From positions 111,682 to 175,681 of the forward strand of contig NZ_FNGF01000001.1 in assembly GCF_900102815.1 (NCBI RefSeq): DNA of 64,000 nucleotides. Direction: 5' to 3'. This DNA is from Glycomyces sambucus. Lineage in GTDB: Bacteria; Actinomycetota; Actinomycetes; Mycobacteriales; Micromonosporaceae. The position numbers were made by a program, and so were the translations under genes. Shown here piece after piece: positions 26,700 through 36,700 of this stretch; positions within the stretch are counted from its first letter, which is position 1; every line of letters starts with the position of its first letter. Under the pieces are notes generated by a model that worked only from the letters and a program-made list of their open reading frames with translations, was not told where the DNA came from and did not search any database.

Positions 26700-27719
26700 T
26701 TGAGCGAAGCCGAACACGGGCGGATCACCATCCGCGCCATCGCCGACGAGGCCGGCGTCAGCGTGCCGACGGTGTCACGTGTCATCAACGGCCGCTCCGA
26801 TGTCGCCCCCGAGACCCGCCGCCGCGTCGAGGAGCTGCTGAACGAGCGCGGGTACCAGCGCCGCCGCTCGACCCGGACGCCGAGCCGCGCCCGCCTGGTC
26901 GACCTGGTGTTCAACGAGCTGGACAGCCCCTGGGCCGTGGAGATCATCCGCGGCGTCGAGGACGCGGCCCACGCCTCCGGCGTCGGCACGGTCGTCTCCG
27001 CGGTGCACCGCCGCCGGGCCTCGACCGAGCAGTGGCTCGACAACCTCCGCACGCGCGCCTCCGACGGCGTCATCCTGGTCATCTCGCAGCTCGCGTCCCC
27101 GATCCTGGAGCAGCTGCGGCACCTGGGCGTCCCGATGGTGGTCCTCGACCCCTCCGGCGGGCCCACGATGGACGCCCCGGCGATCGGCGCCACCAACTGG
27201 GCCGGCGGCCTGGCCGCCACCGAGCACCTGATCTCCCTGGGCCACCGGCGGATCGGGTTCATCCACGGCCCCAAGCAGGTGCTGTGCTCCCGGGCCCGCT
27301 TCGACGGCTACCGCGCCGCCCTGGAGGCCGCCGGGCTCGAGTTCGACCCGTCCCTGGTCTACGACGGCGACTTCTACCACCAGTCCGGCTTCGACGCCGC
27401 CAACGCGCTCATGCACCTCGACGTGCCGCCGACGGCGATCTTCGCGTCCTCCGACCAGATGGCGTTCGGCGCCTACGAGGCGATCCGGCAGGCGGGCCTG
27501 CGCATCCCCGAGCACGTGAGCGTCGTCGGCTTCGACGACCTCCCCGAGTCGCGCTGGACCTCCCCGCCCCTGACGACGGTGCGCCAGCCCCTCGCCGAGA
27601 TGGGCGCCCTCGCCGCCCGCACCGTCCTGGAGATGGCCGCGGGCAACGAGATCGACTCCCCCCGCCTCGAACTCGCCACCGAGCTCGTCGTCCGCGAGTC
27701 GACCGCCGCGCTCACCTGA
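26700..27719 (+). CDS. LacI-family transcriptional regulator of the GH3 locus
   Basis: A 339-residue LacI/GalR protein. The N-terminal helix-turn-helix plus hinge reads IRAIADEAGVSVPTVSRVIN and ends VEELLNERGYQRRR. The periplasmic-binding-protein-like effector domain includes GATNWAGGLAATEHLISLGH and VSVVGFDDLPESRW. I use the TTG at 26700 because AGGAGG precedes it closely; a longer frame from 26661 would cross that site. It is divergent from the GH3 gene with palindromes in between, so it most likely represses this locus in response to a sugar. Confidence 0.9.
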   Translation: MSEAEHGRITIRAIADEAGVSVPTVSRVINGRSDVAPETRRRVEELLNERGYQRRRSTRTPSRARLVDLVFNELDSPWAVEIIRGVEDAAHASGVGTVVSAVHRRRASTEQWLDNLRTRASDGVILVISQLASPILEQLRHLGVPMVVLDPSGGPTMDAPAIGATNWAGGLAATEHLISLGHRRIGFIHGPKQVLCSRARFDGYRAALEAAGLEFDPSLVYDGDFYHQSGFDAANALMHLDVPPTAIFASSDQMAFGAYEAIRQAGLRIPEHVSVVGFDDLPESRWTSPPLTTVRQPLAEMGALAARTVLEMAAGNEIDSPRLELATELVVRESTAALT

Positions 27720-27806
27720 GGGCGCTCTCACCTGACGCTGCCCTCACTTGACTGCGCCTTCACCTGACCGCGCCTACATCTGACGCCGCCCTCACCCGAG
27801 GGCGGC
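27711..27806. repeat. Degenerate tandem repeat of about 16 bp, six units
   Basis: Units of the form CTCACCTGA-n(5-8) repeat six times in a row just after the regulator gene (CTCACCTGAGGGCG, CTCACCTGACGCTGCC, CTCACTTGACTGCGC, TTCACCTGACCGCGC and two more diverged). The first unit includes the end of the coding sequence, suggesting slippage growth from the gene 3' end. Confidence 0.6.
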
Positions 27807-27820
27807 CAGCCGGGCCGCGC

Positions 27821-28309
27821 TCACGCCCCGGCGGTGATCTGCTCCCTGAGGATGTCGCCGTGCCCGGCGTGCCGGGCGAAGTCCTCGGTCAGCAGCAGGT
27901 ACACGAACCGCAGGCTGACGTCGCCGGCCAGGCGGTGCGGCCTGGTGTCGTCCAGGTCGAGCCCGGCGGCGATCTCGCGGGAGCGCCGGCTCGCGCGCTC
28001 GAACTCGGCGATCACGTCCGCCACGGTCTCATCATCCGCGACCGCGAAGCTGCCCTCGCCGCCGGAGGCGTAGCCGTCGCATTCGGACTCGGGGAGCCCG
28101 AGCATGGTGCGCTGGAACCAGATCCGCTCCGCGGCGGCGGCGTGCTTGACCAGCCCGATCGGCGTGGTCGCCGAGACGACCAGGCGCCGCCGGGCGTCGG
28201 CCTCGGACAGCCCGCGCAGGGTGTCGGCGACCGCGCGCCGGTTGCGGTCGAGCATCTGCTCCAGCATGGCCCGCTCGGGCCCGGCGGTCAGGTGCGGCCA
28301 GGTGAACAC
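27821..28309 (-). CDS. DinB-like (DUF664) protein
   Basis: A 162-residue four-helix-bundle protein of the DinB/YfiT superfamily: LEQMLDRNRRAVADTLRGLS, then TPIGLVKHAAAAERIWFQRTM with the first metal-type histidine, and a C-terminal LLTEDFARHAGHGDILREQI with two more histidines. Members of the superfamily include thiol-dependent S-transferases; this one is otherwise uncharacterised. It starts 18 bp after the bioB stop and is probably co-transcribed with it. Confidence 0.82.
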   Translation of the reverse strand: MFTWPHLTAGPERAMLEQMLDRNRRAVADTLRGLSEADARRRLVVSATTPIGLVKHAAAAERIWFQRTMLGLPESECDGYASGGEGSFAVADDETVADVIAEFERASRRSREIAAGLDLDDTRPHRLAGDVSLRFVYLLLTEDFARHAGHGDILREQITAGA

Positions 28310-28327
28310 GCGGTCCTCCGATCCAGG

Positions 28328-29407
28328 TCAGGCGTTGGGCGCGACGTCGGTGCCGGCGCCGCGCCTGCGGGGCCTGACGACCTCGCGGACCTCCTCGGGC
28401 ACCGCGTCGAGGCCGAGCGGCACGAGGCCGGCGTCGGCGATGAGCGCGAGGTCGTCCTTGGCGGCCTGGCCCTCGCTGGTGAGGTAGTCCCCCAGGAAGA
28501 TCGAGTTGACGACCTGGAGCGCCGTCGCCTGGAGCGTGCGCAGGTGCACCTCGCGCCCGGCCGCCAGGCGGACCTCCGCGGCCGGGTTCGCCAGGCGCAC
28601 CATCGCGAGGATGCGCAGGCACCGGCGCGGGTCCAGGTCCCACTTCGCCTCCATCGGGGTGCCGTCGAACGGCAGCAGGAAGTTGACCGGGATCGAGTCC
28701 ACGTCGAGCCCGCGCAGGCCCAGCGCGACCGAGACGAGGTCGGCGTCCGATTCCCCCATCCCCGCGATGAGCCCCGAGCACGGCGACAGCCCCGCGCCGT
28801 GCGCGGCGTTGACGGTGTCGACCCGGTCGGCGAACGTGTGCGTCGAGCAGATCTCGGCGTACGTGTCCTCCGAGGTGTTCAGGTTGTGGTTGTACGCGTC
28901 GGCGCCCAGGTCGGCGAGGCGCTCGGCCTGGCCGTCCTTGAGCAGCCCCAGGCACGCGCACACCTCGACGCCGGGGGCGGCGTTCTTGACCGCCGCGATG
29001 GTCTTGCCGACCCGCTCCACGTCCATATCGGTCGGACCGCGCCCGCTCGCGACCAGGCACACCCGCGAGGCCCCTCCCGCGACCCCGGCCGCGGCCGCGT
29101 CGGCCGCCTGCTCGGGGGTGAGCCACGTGTACTTGAGGACGTCGGCCTTCGAGCCCAGGCGCTGCGAGCAGTAGTTGCAGTCCTCGGGGCACAGCCCGCT
29201 CTTGAGGTTGACGAGGTAGTTCAGCTTGACCGTGTTCCCGAAGTGGCGGAAGCGCAGCCGCGCCGCGGCGGCGACCACGTCCATGAGCTCGGCGTCGGTG
29301 CTCGCGAGGACGGCCTCCAGGTCGGCCGCGGCCGGGACGGCGCCCGCGTCGGCGGCGTCGGAGAGTCGTGCGAGGGCGCCGTGGAGTGCGCCGTGGAGTG
29401 CGGTCAT
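28328..29407 (-). CDS. bioB: Biotin synthase
   Basis: A 359-residue radical-SAM enzyme that inserts sulfur into dethiobiotin. The cluster-binding C-x3-C-x2-C is C73, C77 and C80 in [38 protein letters not shown] and the auxiliary-cluster region [14 protein letters not shown] are all typical. The ATG at 29407 gives a somewhat long, Ala-rich N-terminus containing a repeated HGAL. No other biotin genes lie in the window. Confidence 0.95.
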   Translation of the reverse strand: MTALHGALHGALARLSDAADAGAVPAAADLEAVLASTDAELMDVVAAAARLRFRHFGNTVKLNYLVNLKSGLCPEDCNYCSQRLGSKADVLKYTWLTPEQAADAAAAGVAGGASRVCLVASGRGPTDMDVERVGKTIAAVKNAAPGVEVCACLGLLKDGQAERLADLGADAYNHNLNTSEDTYAEICSTHTFADRVDTVNAAHGAGLSPCSGLIAGMGESDADLVSVALGLRGLDVDSIPVNFLLPFDGTPMEAKWDLDPRRCLRILAMVRLANPAAEVRLAAGREVHLRTLQATALQVVNSIFLGDYLTSEGQAAKDDLALIADAGLVPLGLDAVPEEVREVVRPRRRGAGTDVAPNA

Positions 29408-29631
29408 GGGCACGATCCTGCCACAGCCGCGGGTTGCGGGACTTTCCGATGGTGCGGGTGGTATCGGGCGGAATGCCCTCGCGACATCACGCTCGGGCCG
29501 GAGCGTCGCGATCCGCCTACACTTGCTACAGTGGGTGGTCGGTGCTGCGAAGGACGCTGCGGGCTGGTGGAGATCCCCCCTGTTCGCGTCTCGACTTGTG
29601 AACCGCCCGAACCATCCGGAGAGAATCAACC

Positions 29632-30567
29632 GTGCCGATCGCACCTGGACAACCGGCGTTGATCGCCGTGGCAGTCGCGACCCTCTGGGCCCAGCCCTCC
29701 GCCGCCGGTCCCGAGGACCGGCTCGCGCTGGGCGTGCCGTCCGCCATCCGCGAATGGGTCGCGAGGCTCACCAACGACATCCGCGCCAACGGCCTCAAAG
29801 GACGCGTGCGCACCCAGTGCCTCCTCGGCACCCGCGTCGAGGTCGAGCAGGTCGCCGACGGCTGGGCGAAGGTGAGCTGCCCGTCGCAGGAGACCTCGGG
29901 CTGGGTCCCCCTCGACCAGCTCGCGCACGCCGCCGACGGCGGCACCGGCGGCACCGAGTACCTCGTGAGCGCCACCGCGACCGCCGTGCGCGACGAACCC
30001 GGCGGCGACGTGTCGATCCCCGGCGTGACCCTGGGGACGCGCCTGCGGGTCGTGGGCGAGGCGTACCGGGGCTGGGTGCCCGTGGCCCTCCCGGGGCCGC
30101 AGCAGCCCGGCTGGGTGCCCCAGCGCGACCTCACCGCCGAGCCCGCCGCCGACCTCTCCTCGCCCTCGACCGCGATGGTCGCCGCGGGCCTGGACGCCGT
30201 CAAGCTCGCCCAGCAGCTCCTGGAGATCCCCTACCTGCACGGCGGCATCAGCGCCTACGGCATCGACGCCCCCGGCCTGGTCTGGATCGTCTACCGCCAG
30301 TTGGGGATCGACGTCCCGCGCTTCAACGCGGCCCTCATAGAGTCCGGCGAGGCCGTCGAGTTCGAGGACCTGCACCCGGGCGACCTGGTGTTCCTCGAGC
30401 ACGGCGGGGACGCCCGCACCCCGGCGATCATGGCCGAGCGCAACCAGTCCGACCTGCCCGAGGTGATCTTCTCCTCGCCGGTCTACGGCAAGGTGGTCGT
30501 CGAGTCGCTGCGCGACGCCGAGCTGGCGCGCATCACCGCGTGCCGCCGCCTGCCCGTCCGGGCCTGA
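29632..30567 (+). CDS. NlpC/P60 (YkfC-like) protein with degenerate active site
   Basis: A 311-residue protein with SH3-like segments (about 10-40, 58-95 and 110-168, e.g. [15 protein letters not shown] and [16 protein letters not shown]) followed by an NlpC/P60 domain (185-311). The fold is clear from [30 protein letters not shown] and HPGDLVFLE. However, the catalytic cysteine of the usual DCSGLV is replaced: the sequence is IDAPGLV (A213). The catalytic histidine after the GDLVFL strand is also missing. It is therefore likely a pseudoenzyme or binding protein rather than a peptidoglycan peptidase. The GTG start has GGAGAG upstream. A signal peptide is not convincing. Confidence 0.8.
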   Translation: MPIAPGQPALIAVAVATLWAQPSAAGPEDRLALGVPSAIREWVARLTNDIRANGLKGRVRTQCLLGTRVEVEQVADGWAKVSCPSQETSGWVPLDQLAHAADGGTGGTEYLVSATATAVRDEPGGDVSIPGVTLGTRLRVVGEAYRGWVPVALPGPQQPGWVPQRDLTAEPAADLSSPSTAMVAAGLDAVKLAQQLLEIPYLHGGISAYGIDAPGLVWIVYRQLGIDVPRFNAALIESGEAVEFEDLHPGDLVFLEHGGDARTPAIMAERNQSDLPEVIFSSPVYGKVVVESLRDAELARITACRRLPVRA

Positions 30568-30572
30568 GACGC

Positions 30573-30614
30573 GCGATACGGCCCGCCTCCTCCCGGGGAG
30601 GCGGGCCGTATCGC
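30573..30614. terminator. Long hairpin terminator between convergent genes
   Basis: An 18-bp stem (GCGATACGGCCCGCCTCC and its complement) with a short loop lies between the NlpC/P60-like gene and the convergent terC gene. The stem is nearly symmetrical and can serve both transcripts. Confidence 0.85.
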
Positions 30615-30619
30615 GTCTG

Positions 30620-31666
30620 TCAGAGCTTCTCGGCGCCCGCGGTCGCCGGGACGTGCTGCTCGGCCTCGGCCTCGGCGAACAGCTCCTTCCAGGTCTTGCC
30701 CTCGCGGCGCAGGAGGAAGTGGTTCACGACGATGACCAGCGTGAGCACGCCGGCGATGACGCTGAGCGAGAGCGCGGTCGGGATCTCGGGGATCGCGTCG
30801 ATGTGCTCGCCGCCGTTGATGAACGGGAGCTGGTTCTCGTGCAGGCCGTGCAGCACGAGCTTGACGCCGATCCAGCCGAGGATCGCGGCCAGGCCCAGCG
30901 AGAGGCCCTTGAGCGACTTGAGCAGGGCCGCGAGCAGGAAGTAGAGCTGGCGCAGGCCCATGAGGGCGAAGATCGTGGCGGTGAAGACCAGGTAGGGCTC
31001 CTGGGTCAGGCCGAAGATCGCCGGGATCGAGTCGAGCGCGAACAAGATGTCCGTGGAGCCGATCGCGAGCATGGCCAGCAGCAGCGGCGTGACGTACTTG
31101 ACGCCGTCGATGCGGGTGGAGAGCTTGCCGCCGTCGTAGTCGGGCGCGACGCGCAGGCGCGACTCGGCGAACTTCATGAAGCCGTTCTGCGGCAGCTCCT
31201 CATCGTGGCCGCCCTTGTCGCGCAGCTGCCCCCACGCGGTCCAGATGAGGATCGCGCCGAAGATGAGGAAGACCCAGCTGAACTTCTCGATGAGCACCGA
31301 GCCGACGGCGATGAAGCCGCCGCGCAGGATGATCGAGAGGACGATGCCGACCAGGAGCACCCGCGACTGGAGCGCGTCCGGGACGCGGAACGCCTGGATG
31401 ATGAGCAGGAACACGAAGAGGTTGTCCACCGAGAGGGCGAGCTCGGTGAGGTATCCGGCGTAGAACTGGCCGCCGAACGCCGGGCCCTCGGTGACGAGGA
31501 TGAGCGCGCCGAACGCCAGCGCGGCGCCGACGTAAACGCCGGCCCAGGTCGCGGATTCCTTCGTGGAGAGTTTGTGGGGGTTGCGGACCGCCATCACCAG
31601 GTCGAACACGACGACCGAGGCGAGACCGAACATGGTCAGCGCCCAGGCCCAGGCCGGGAGTTCCAA
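30620..31666 (-). CDS. terC: TerC/Alx-family metal transporter
   Basis: A 348-residue integral membrane protein with about nine helices. The family's acidic intramembrane motifs are present: LTELALSVDNLFVFLL and GSTDILFALDSIPAIFGLT. TerC proteins (Alx, MeeF, MeeY) export manganese. A yybP-ykoY Mn2+ riboswitch lies directly upstream, which supports that role. I use the TTG at 31666 with AAGGAAGG upstream; the frame is open further up to 31858 but that part is the riboswitch leader. Confidence 0.88.
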   Translation of the reverse strand: MELPAWAWALTMFGLASVVVFDLVMAVRNPHKLSTKESATWAGVYVGAALAFGALILVTEGPAFGGQFYAGYLTELALSVDNLFVFLLIIQAFRVPDALQSRVLLVGIVLSIILRGGFIAVGSVLIEKFSWVFLIFGAILIWTAWGQLRDKGGHDEELPQNGFMKFAESRLRVAPDYDGGKLSTRIDGVKYVTPLLLAMLAIGSTDILFALDSIPAIFGLTQEPYLVFTATIFALMGLRQLYFLLAALLKSLKGLSLGLAAILGWIGVKLVLHGLHENQLPFINGGEHIDAIPEIPTALSLSVIAGVLTLVIVVNHFLLRREGKTWKELFAEAEAEQHVPATAGAEKL

Positions 31667-31692
31667 TGTGTTGCCTTCCTTGACATCTGGAG

Positions 31693-31808
31693 GGTCACAT
31701 GGTCTCTCCCGATCCTCGCGGACCAGCGTCACCGGGGACCGATGGCGGTCCCGTGCATTGACGACGACGCTAACAGCGCTGCGCGCTGCGGGATACTCCC
31801 CACATACC
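31693..31808 (-). ncRNA. yybP-ykoY manganese riboswitch
   Basis: Read on the minus strand, the leader has the family's conserved pieces in order: GGGGAGTA near the 5' end, CGTCGTCAATGCACGGG with a following hairpin (GGGACCGCCATCGGTCCC), CCGGTGACGC, and GGGAGAGACC at the 3' end. A closing P1 helix forms between 31800-31808 (GGTATGTGG) and 31693-31702 (CCATGTGACC) with one bulge. It ends 27 nt before the terC start. Known members bind Mn2+ and switch on exporters, so Mn2+-induced terC expression is expected. Confidence 0.85.
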
Positions 31809-31935
31809 TGATTTTGAACAGACGCGACTATTCTGCCTGTCGGAATCCGACTTGTCATCAGTCGGGTTTGTGACTTCTCTCTCGACAGTACCGCGGGTGG
31901 ACGGAGTGTGAGGGAACCTGTGGGAGGCTCCGCGC

Positions 31936-32226
31936 ATGGTTCTGGAAGTCGCTGAAATCAAGATCACCCCCGGCCAGGAGCAGGCGTTCAAGGAGGCGTA
32001 CCTCACCGCCCGCGAGCTCGTGAAGGTCTCCCCCGGTCTGCGCACGATGCGCATGACGCAGGGCGTCGAGAACCCGAGCCGCTTCGTGCTCCTCATCGAG
32101 TGGGACTCCGTCGAGGCCCACGAGCAGGGCTTCCGCGACACCGACCGATTCCCGAAGTGGCGCGAGGCCATCGGCCCGTTCTTCGCCGAGCCCCCGTTCG
32201 TCGAGCACGTCGAGGACGTCGACTAG
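31936..32226 (+). CDS. ABM-domain (antibiotic biosynthesis monooxygenase-like) protein
   Basis: A 96-residue ferredoxin-like dimeric alpha-beta barrel protein: LEVAEIKITPGQEQAFKEAY for the first strand-helix, LLIEWDSVEAHEQGFR and FPKWREAIGPFFAEPP for the later part. ABM proteins include small quinone-forming monooxygenases and haem-degrading enzymes, but many are uncharacterised. GGGAGG precedes the ATG. It lies 8 bp before the downstream epimerase-like gene and shares its operon. Confidence 0.85.
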   Translation: MVLEVAEIKITPGQEQAFKEAYLTARELVKVSPGLRTMRMTQGVENPSRFVLLIEWDSVEAHEQGFRDTDRFPKWREAIGPFFAEPPFVEHVEDVD

Positions 32227-32234
32227 GGGGCTTC

Positions 32235-33059
32235 GTGAACGGGTCCTCGGTCCTCCTCTTCGGCTGCGGCAAGGTCGGCGTGCGCCTCGGCGGGGCGCTG
32301 ATCGCGTCGGGGCACCGGGTGTTCGCGGTGCGGCGCCGCATCGAGGCGCTGCCGGAGGCGTTCACGGGCATCGCGCTCGACTACCGCGAGCCCTTCGCCG
32401 CCGCGCTCCCCGAAGTGGACGCGATGGTCGTCACGCTGACGCCGGACCGGGCCGAGCGGGACTCGCCGGACCTGACGACCCCGCTGCACCGGCTGGCGGC
32501 AGCGCTGCCGGTGCGGCCGCGGCGGGTGGTGCTGGTGTCCTCGACCGGGGTGTTCTCCGGCGACCCCGGCATCCGGCCGCTCACCGAGGACGACGCGCCG
32601 CGGCCGCGGAACGCGCGCTCGCAAGCGCTCCTGGACAGCGAGGACGAGGCCCGGCACCTGTTCGACGCGGTCGTGGTGCGCCCCGCCGGGATCTACGGTC
32701 CGGGGCGCGAGCATCTGCTCCGGCAGGTGGCGCGCGGCGCCGTGATCGACCGCGAGCGGCGCACCAACCGCGTCCACGAGACCGACCTGGTGCGGGCGCT
32801 GCACGAGTTGGTGCGGTCCCCGGAGCCGCCGCGGACGCTGCACGCGGTCGACGGGCGTCCGGCCTCGCTCGGGGAGGTCACCGACCACATCGCGCGCCGC
32901 CTCGGGGTCCCGGCGCCGCCGGCGTCGGACGCCGGACCGAGCGGGCACGTCGTCTCGGGCGAGCGCTTCGCGTCGTTCATGGGGACGCTGGCGTACCCCG
33001 ACTACCGGTCGGGGTACGACGAGATCATCGCGTCCGGCGGCGTCGAACGCTGGCGATGA
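32235..33059 (+). CDS. NAD(P)-binding epimerase/dehydratase-like protein
   Basis: A 274-residue extended-SDR-like protein. It starts with a Rossmann loop variant VLLFGCGKVGVRLGGAL (GxGxVG rather than GxxGxxG), then VVLVSSTGVFSGD and VVRPAGIYGPGREHLL. The usual catalytic Y-x3-K is not evident at the expected place, so it belongs to the atypical SDR group (YeeZ-like). GTG start at 32235 with AGGGGG ahead. The substrate is unknown. Confidence 0.75.
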   Translation: MNGSSVLLFGCGKVGVRLGGALIASGHRVFAVRRRIEALPEAFTGIALDYREPFAAALPEVDAMVVTLTPDRAERDSPDLTTPLHRLAAALPVRPRRVVLVSSTGVFSGDPGIRPLTEDDAPRPRNARSQALLDSEDEARHLFDAVVVRPAGIYGPGREHLLRQVARGAVIDRERRTNRVHETDLVRALHELVRSPEPPRTLHAVDGRPASLGEVTDHIARRLGVPAPPASDAGPSGHVVSGERFASFMGTLAYPDYRSGYDEIIASGGVERWR

Positions 33060-33087
33060 CGGGCCCGCGCCGGAGCGGGCGGGCCCG
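33060..33087. terminator. Hairpin between convergent epimerase-like and uvrB genes
   Basis: A 9-bp GC-only stem, CGGGCCCGC pairing with GCGGGCCCG, lies in the 33-bp gap between the two convergent stops. Confidence 0.65.
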
Positions 33088-33092
33088 CTGCG

Positions 33093-35150
33093 TCAGCCTC
33101 CGGCCTGCTCGATCTCGCGGAGCTCGCGCTTGAGGTCGGCGATCTCGTCTCGGTAGGCCGCGGCCAGCTCGAAGCGCAGTTCCCTCGCGGCCGTGAGCAT
33201 CTGCTCGTTCCGCTCGTCGATCTGCTGGAGGATCTCGGAGCGGACCTTGCCCGCGCCCTTGGTGTTCGCGGCCTTGCCGCGCACGGGGCGCTCGGCGGCG
33301 ACGAGCTTCGCGGTCTCGGCCGCGGAGTCGTACAGGTCCTCCATGATGTCGCCGATGCGCTTGCGCAGCGGCTGCGGGTCGATGCCGTGCGCCTGGTTGT
33401 AGGCGACCTGCTTCTCGCGGCGGCGGTCGGTCTCGTCGAGCGCGGCCTTCATCGAGTCGGTGAGGTTGTCGGCGTACATGAGGACGGTGCCCGAGACGTT
33501 GCGGGCCGCGCGGCCGATCGTCTGGATGAGCGAGGTCGCCGACCGCAGGAAGCCTTCCTTGTCGGCGTCGAGGATCGCCACGAGGGACACCTCGGGCAGG
33601 TCCAGGCCCTCGCGGAGGAGGTTGATGCCCACGAGGACGTCGTAGTCGCCGCGGCGCAGCTCCCCCAGCAGCTCGATGCGGCGCAGGGTCTCGACCTCGG
33701 AGTGCAGGTAGCGGACCCGGATGCCGTTGTCGAGGAAGTAGTCGGTGAGGTCCTCGGCCATCTTCTTGGTGAGGGTGGTCACCAGGACGCGCTCGTCCTT
33801 CTTCGCGCGCTCGCGGATCTCGTGCATGAGGTCGTCGATCTGGCCCTTCGTGGGCCGGACCTCCACGTGCGGGTCGACCAGGCCGGTCGGGCGGATGACC
33901 TGCTCGACGAACTTCCCGCCGGTCTCGGCGAGCTCCCACTTGCCGGGGGTCGCCGAGAGGTACACGGTCTGGCCGACGCGGTCGCGGAACTCGTCGAAGC
34001 GCAGCGGCCGGTTGTCCTGGGCGCTGGGCAGGCGGAACCCGTGGTCGACGAGGTTGCGCTTGCGGGAGGCGTCGCCCTCGGACATGGCCCCGATCTGCGG
34101 GACGGTCTGGTGGGACTCGTCGATGATCGTGACGAAGTCGGAGGGGAAGTAGTCGAGGAGGGTGTGCGGCGGCGATCCGGCGGGGCGGCCGTCGATGTGC
34201 CGCGAGTAGTTCTCGATGCCGTTGCAGGTGCCGGTCTGCTTCATGTTCTCCAGGTCGAACACGGTGCGCATGCGCAGCCGCTGCGCCTCCAGGAGCTTGC
34301 CCTGGCCTTCGAGCTCGGCCAGGCGTTCCTCCAGCTCCACCTCGATGTCGCCGATGGCGCGCTTCATGCGGGCGTCGCCGGTGGCGTAGTGGGAGCCGGG
34401 GAAGATGAGGACCCGGTCGACCTCGCGGATGACGTCGCCGGTGATCGGGTGCAGGTAGTAGAGCCGGTCGATCTCCTCGCCGAACATCTCGATCCGGATC
34501 GCCAGCTCCTCGTAGGCCGGGATGATCTCGATCGTGTCGCCGCGGACCCGGAACGTGCCGCGGGTGAAGGCGATGTCGTTGCGGGCGTACTGGACGTCCA
34601 CGAGGCGGCGCAGCAGCTTGTCGCGGTCCCACTCCTGGCCGACCGAGACCTCGGTGGCCTGTTCGAGGTACTCGGCGGGCGTGGCGAGGCCGTAGATGGC
34701 CGAGACAGTGGCGACGACCACGACGTCGCGGCGGGTCAGCAGCGAGTAGGTGGCGCGGTGGCGCAGGCGCTCGACCTCCTCGTTGATCGAGGCGTCCTTC
34801 TCGATGTAGGTGTCGGTCTGGGCGACGTACGCCTCGGGCTGGTAGTAGTCGTAGTAGGAGACGTAGTACTCGACGGCGTTGTTGGGCAGGAGCTCGCGGA
34901 ACTCCTTCGCGAGCTGCGCGGCCAGGGTCTTGTTGTGGGCCATGACCAGGGCGGGCCGCTGGAGCTTCTCGATCAGCCACGCGGAGGTGGCCGACTTGCC
35001 GGTGCCGGTGGCGCCGAGGAGCACGGTGTCGCGCTCGCCGCCGCCGACGCGCTCGGCCAGCGCCGCGATCGCGGTCGGCTGGTCTCCGGAGGGCTGGTAC
35101 TCGCTGACCACCTCGAAGCGCCCGTCGGCGCGGGGAATATCGAATGCCAC
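33093..35150 (-). CDS. uvrB: UvrABC excision nuclease subunit B
   Basis: A 685-residue helicase-like damage-verification subunit. The Walker A motif is [15 protein letters not shown], the beta-hairpin region is [15 protein letters not shown], and the Walker B/DExx motif is [11 protein letters not shown]. The C-terminal UVR motif ([23 protein letters not shown] split around residue 660) binds UvrC and UvrA. I use the GTG at 35150, which gives the standard AFDIP N-terminus; no clear Shine-Dalgarno is visible. Part of a core block also found around M. tuberculosis Rv1629-Rv1633. Confidence 0.95.
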   Translation of the reverse strand: MAFDIPRADGRFEVVSEYQPSGDQPTAIAALAERVGGGERDTVLLGATGTGKSATSAWLIEKLQRPALVMAHNKTLAAQLAKEFRELLPNNAVEYYVSYYDYYQPEAYVAQTDTYIEKDASINEEVERLRHRATYSLLTRRDVVVVATVSAIYGLATPAEYLEQATEVSVGQEWDRDKLLRRLVDVQYARNDIAFTRGTFRVRGDTIEIIPAYEELAIRIEMFGEEIDRLYYLHPITGDVIREVDRVLIFPGSHYATGDARMKRAIGDIEVELEERLAELEGQGKLLEAQRLRMRTVFDLENMKQTGTCNGIENYSRHIDGRPAGSPPHTLLDYFPSDFVTIIDESHQTVPQIGAMSEGDASRKRNLVDHGFRLPSAQDNRPLRFDEFRDRVGQTVYLSATPGKWELAETGGKFVEQVIRPTGLVDPHVEVRPTKGQIDDLMHEIRERAKKDERVLVTTLTKKMAEDLTDYFLDNGIRVRYLHSEVETLRRIELLGELRRGDYDVLVGINLLREGLDLPEVSLVAILDADKEGFLRSATSLIQTIGRAARNVSGTVLMYADNLTDSMKAALDETDRRREKQVAYNQAHGIDPQPLRKRIGDIMEDLYDSAAETAKLVAAERPVRGKAANTKGAGKVRSEILQQIDERNEQMLTAARELRFELAAAYRDEIADLKRELREIEQAGG

Positions 35151-35228
35151 GGCCCAACGGTAACCCCGGGGTCCGACACTCCTGGGCTCCGGCGGTGACT
35201 TTTCCGGTTCCGACTCGTTGGTCCCTGC

Positions 35229-36644
35229 GTGAGCTCCACTACCTCGATTCCATTCAGATCGGCCCTGCTGTGGGTCGTCGCCATCATCGCGACCGTCGCC
35301 GTGGCCGGCTGGTTCGCCGTCTCGTGCAGTCCGGGCGGGTCGCAGGCCGAACGGCCGGTCAGCGAGGAGGAGGCGGCGCTGCTGGCGGGCATGCGCGAGA
35401 AGAACCACGACGCCGCGCCGGTCGCGCTGCGCATGAGCCTGCCGGTGGACGGCGAGACGCTGACCGTGGACGGCTACCTGGACTGGCAGGTCCCGATGGC
35501 GTACGCGCGCGTCCCGGACGGCGAGGGCGGGTTCCGCCTGGTCCAGGCGGTGCCGGGCCTGATCGCGAGCCGCGCGGACGACGAGGCCGCGTTCGGCGAG
35601 GTCCGCGTCCCCGAGGACGGGTGGACGACCCGCGCGATGCTCTCGGGCGCGGGGACGCAGCTGGAGACGACGCTCGACATCCTGGTGTCCTCGCTGTTCA
35701 CGCTGACGGCCGAGCAGGCCGACGACCCGGCCGCGCTGGCGGAGGCCGCGACGTGGCGCGAGGAGGGGGTCATCGACGGCGAGTCGGTGGACTCGTTCCG
35801 GGCGCCGATCATGGTCGAGACCGACGCGCAGGCCGGGGAGGCGGCGGGTGCTGCGCCCGAGGCGCTGTACTCGCTCGACGGCGAGGGGAACCTGCGGCGC
35901 TTCCAGGTGAACACGGGCGCGGAGGCCCTGTCGGCGGTGGACTTCCTGCGGGACGTGTCCTTCGACGCCGCAGGGCTGGTGCCGAACGACATGCTCGGGG
36001 GCGCGCGGATCGCGCCGGAGCCGGTCGACGAGGACCTGGCGGAGACGCTCGCGGAGCTGCGGGCGGAGAACTGGTCGGAGTCGGCCGAGGTCGAGATGGC
36101 CGTGCCGGTGGCCGACGGGCAGGCCGCGACCGGGTTCGGGTCGGTCGACTGGCGCTCGATGACGGCGTACCTGCACGTGACGGACGCGAGCGGGCAGCGG
36201 CTGCTGCTGGCGCGGCCGGGCGGGTTCGCGACCCTCGCGGTGGAGGACGGCGAGCTGCCCGAGACCCCGCCGACGGAGGGCTGGGAGGTCCACGAGCTGG
36301 CCGGGGAGGACACCGCCGAGAGCTTCGGCCCGGTGGAGTCGCTGGTGTACCGGCTGCTGGAGATGGCGGCCGAAGAGGGCGACGACGAGGACGTGATCGC
36401 CGAGCGGGCGTCGCTGCTGCGCGTCGACGGCACCGAGGAAGATCCGGTGTACGTGGTGGAGTTCCCGGTCAACGGGGACGCGGAGGCCGAGCCGGGCCGC
36501 TCGGCGTACCGGTACCACGTCGCCGACGACCGCCTGTCCGAGGTGGAGATGATGACCTACTACGGGGTCGCGAGCGCCGAGGTGGCGTACGAGGACTACC
36601 CGATGGTGCCGGTCCCGGCCGGCGTCGAGGAGCGCATCGGCTGA
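35229..36644 (+). CDS. Membrane-anchored exported protein with internal duplication
   Basis: A 471-residue protein with a single N-terminal membrane segment ([20 protein letters not shown]) and a large acidic exported part. Two halves of the exported part resemble each other: [20 protein letters not shown] then EDGWTTRAM in the first, and [20 protein letters not shown] then TEGWEVHEL in the second. This suggests duplication of an approximately 200-residue domain. A cysteine follows the helix (AVSCSPGG), so lipoprotein processing is possible but the lipobox is imperfect. Function unknown. Confidence 0.75.
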   Translation: MSSTTSIPFRSALLWVVAIIATVAVAGWFAVSCSPGGSQAERPVSEEEAALLAGMREKNHDAAPVALRMSLPVDGETLTVDGYLDWQVPMAYARVPDGEGGFRLVQAVPGLIASRADDEAAFGEVRVPEDGWTTRAMLSGAGTQLETTLDILVSSLFTLTAEQADDPAALAEAATWREEGVIDGESVDSFRAPIMVETDAQAGEAAGAAPEALYSLDGEGNLRRFQVNTGAEALSAVDFLRDVSFDAAGLVPNDMLGGARIAPEPVDEDLAETLAELRAENWSESAEVEMAVPVADGQAATGFGSVDWRSMTAYLHVTDASGQRLLLARPGGFATLAVEDGELPETPPTEGWEVHELAGEDTAESFGPVESLVYRLLEMAAEEGDDEDVIAERASLLRVDGTEEDPVYVVEFPVNGDAEAEPGRSAYRYHVADDRLSEVEMMTYYGVASAEVAYEDYPMVPVPAGVEERIG

Positions 36645-36660
36645 GCCGTGGGACGACGCG

Positions 36661-36684
36661 GGGCCCGGTCATCGGACCGGGCCC
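36661..36684. terminator. Hairpin terminator between convergent genes
   Basis: GGGCCCGGTC pairs with GACCGGGCCC across a 4-nt loop. It sits between the duplicated exported-protein gene and the convergent hypothetical gene. Confidence 0.8.
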
Positions 36685-36700
36685 TTCGCGTTCGTGCGGG

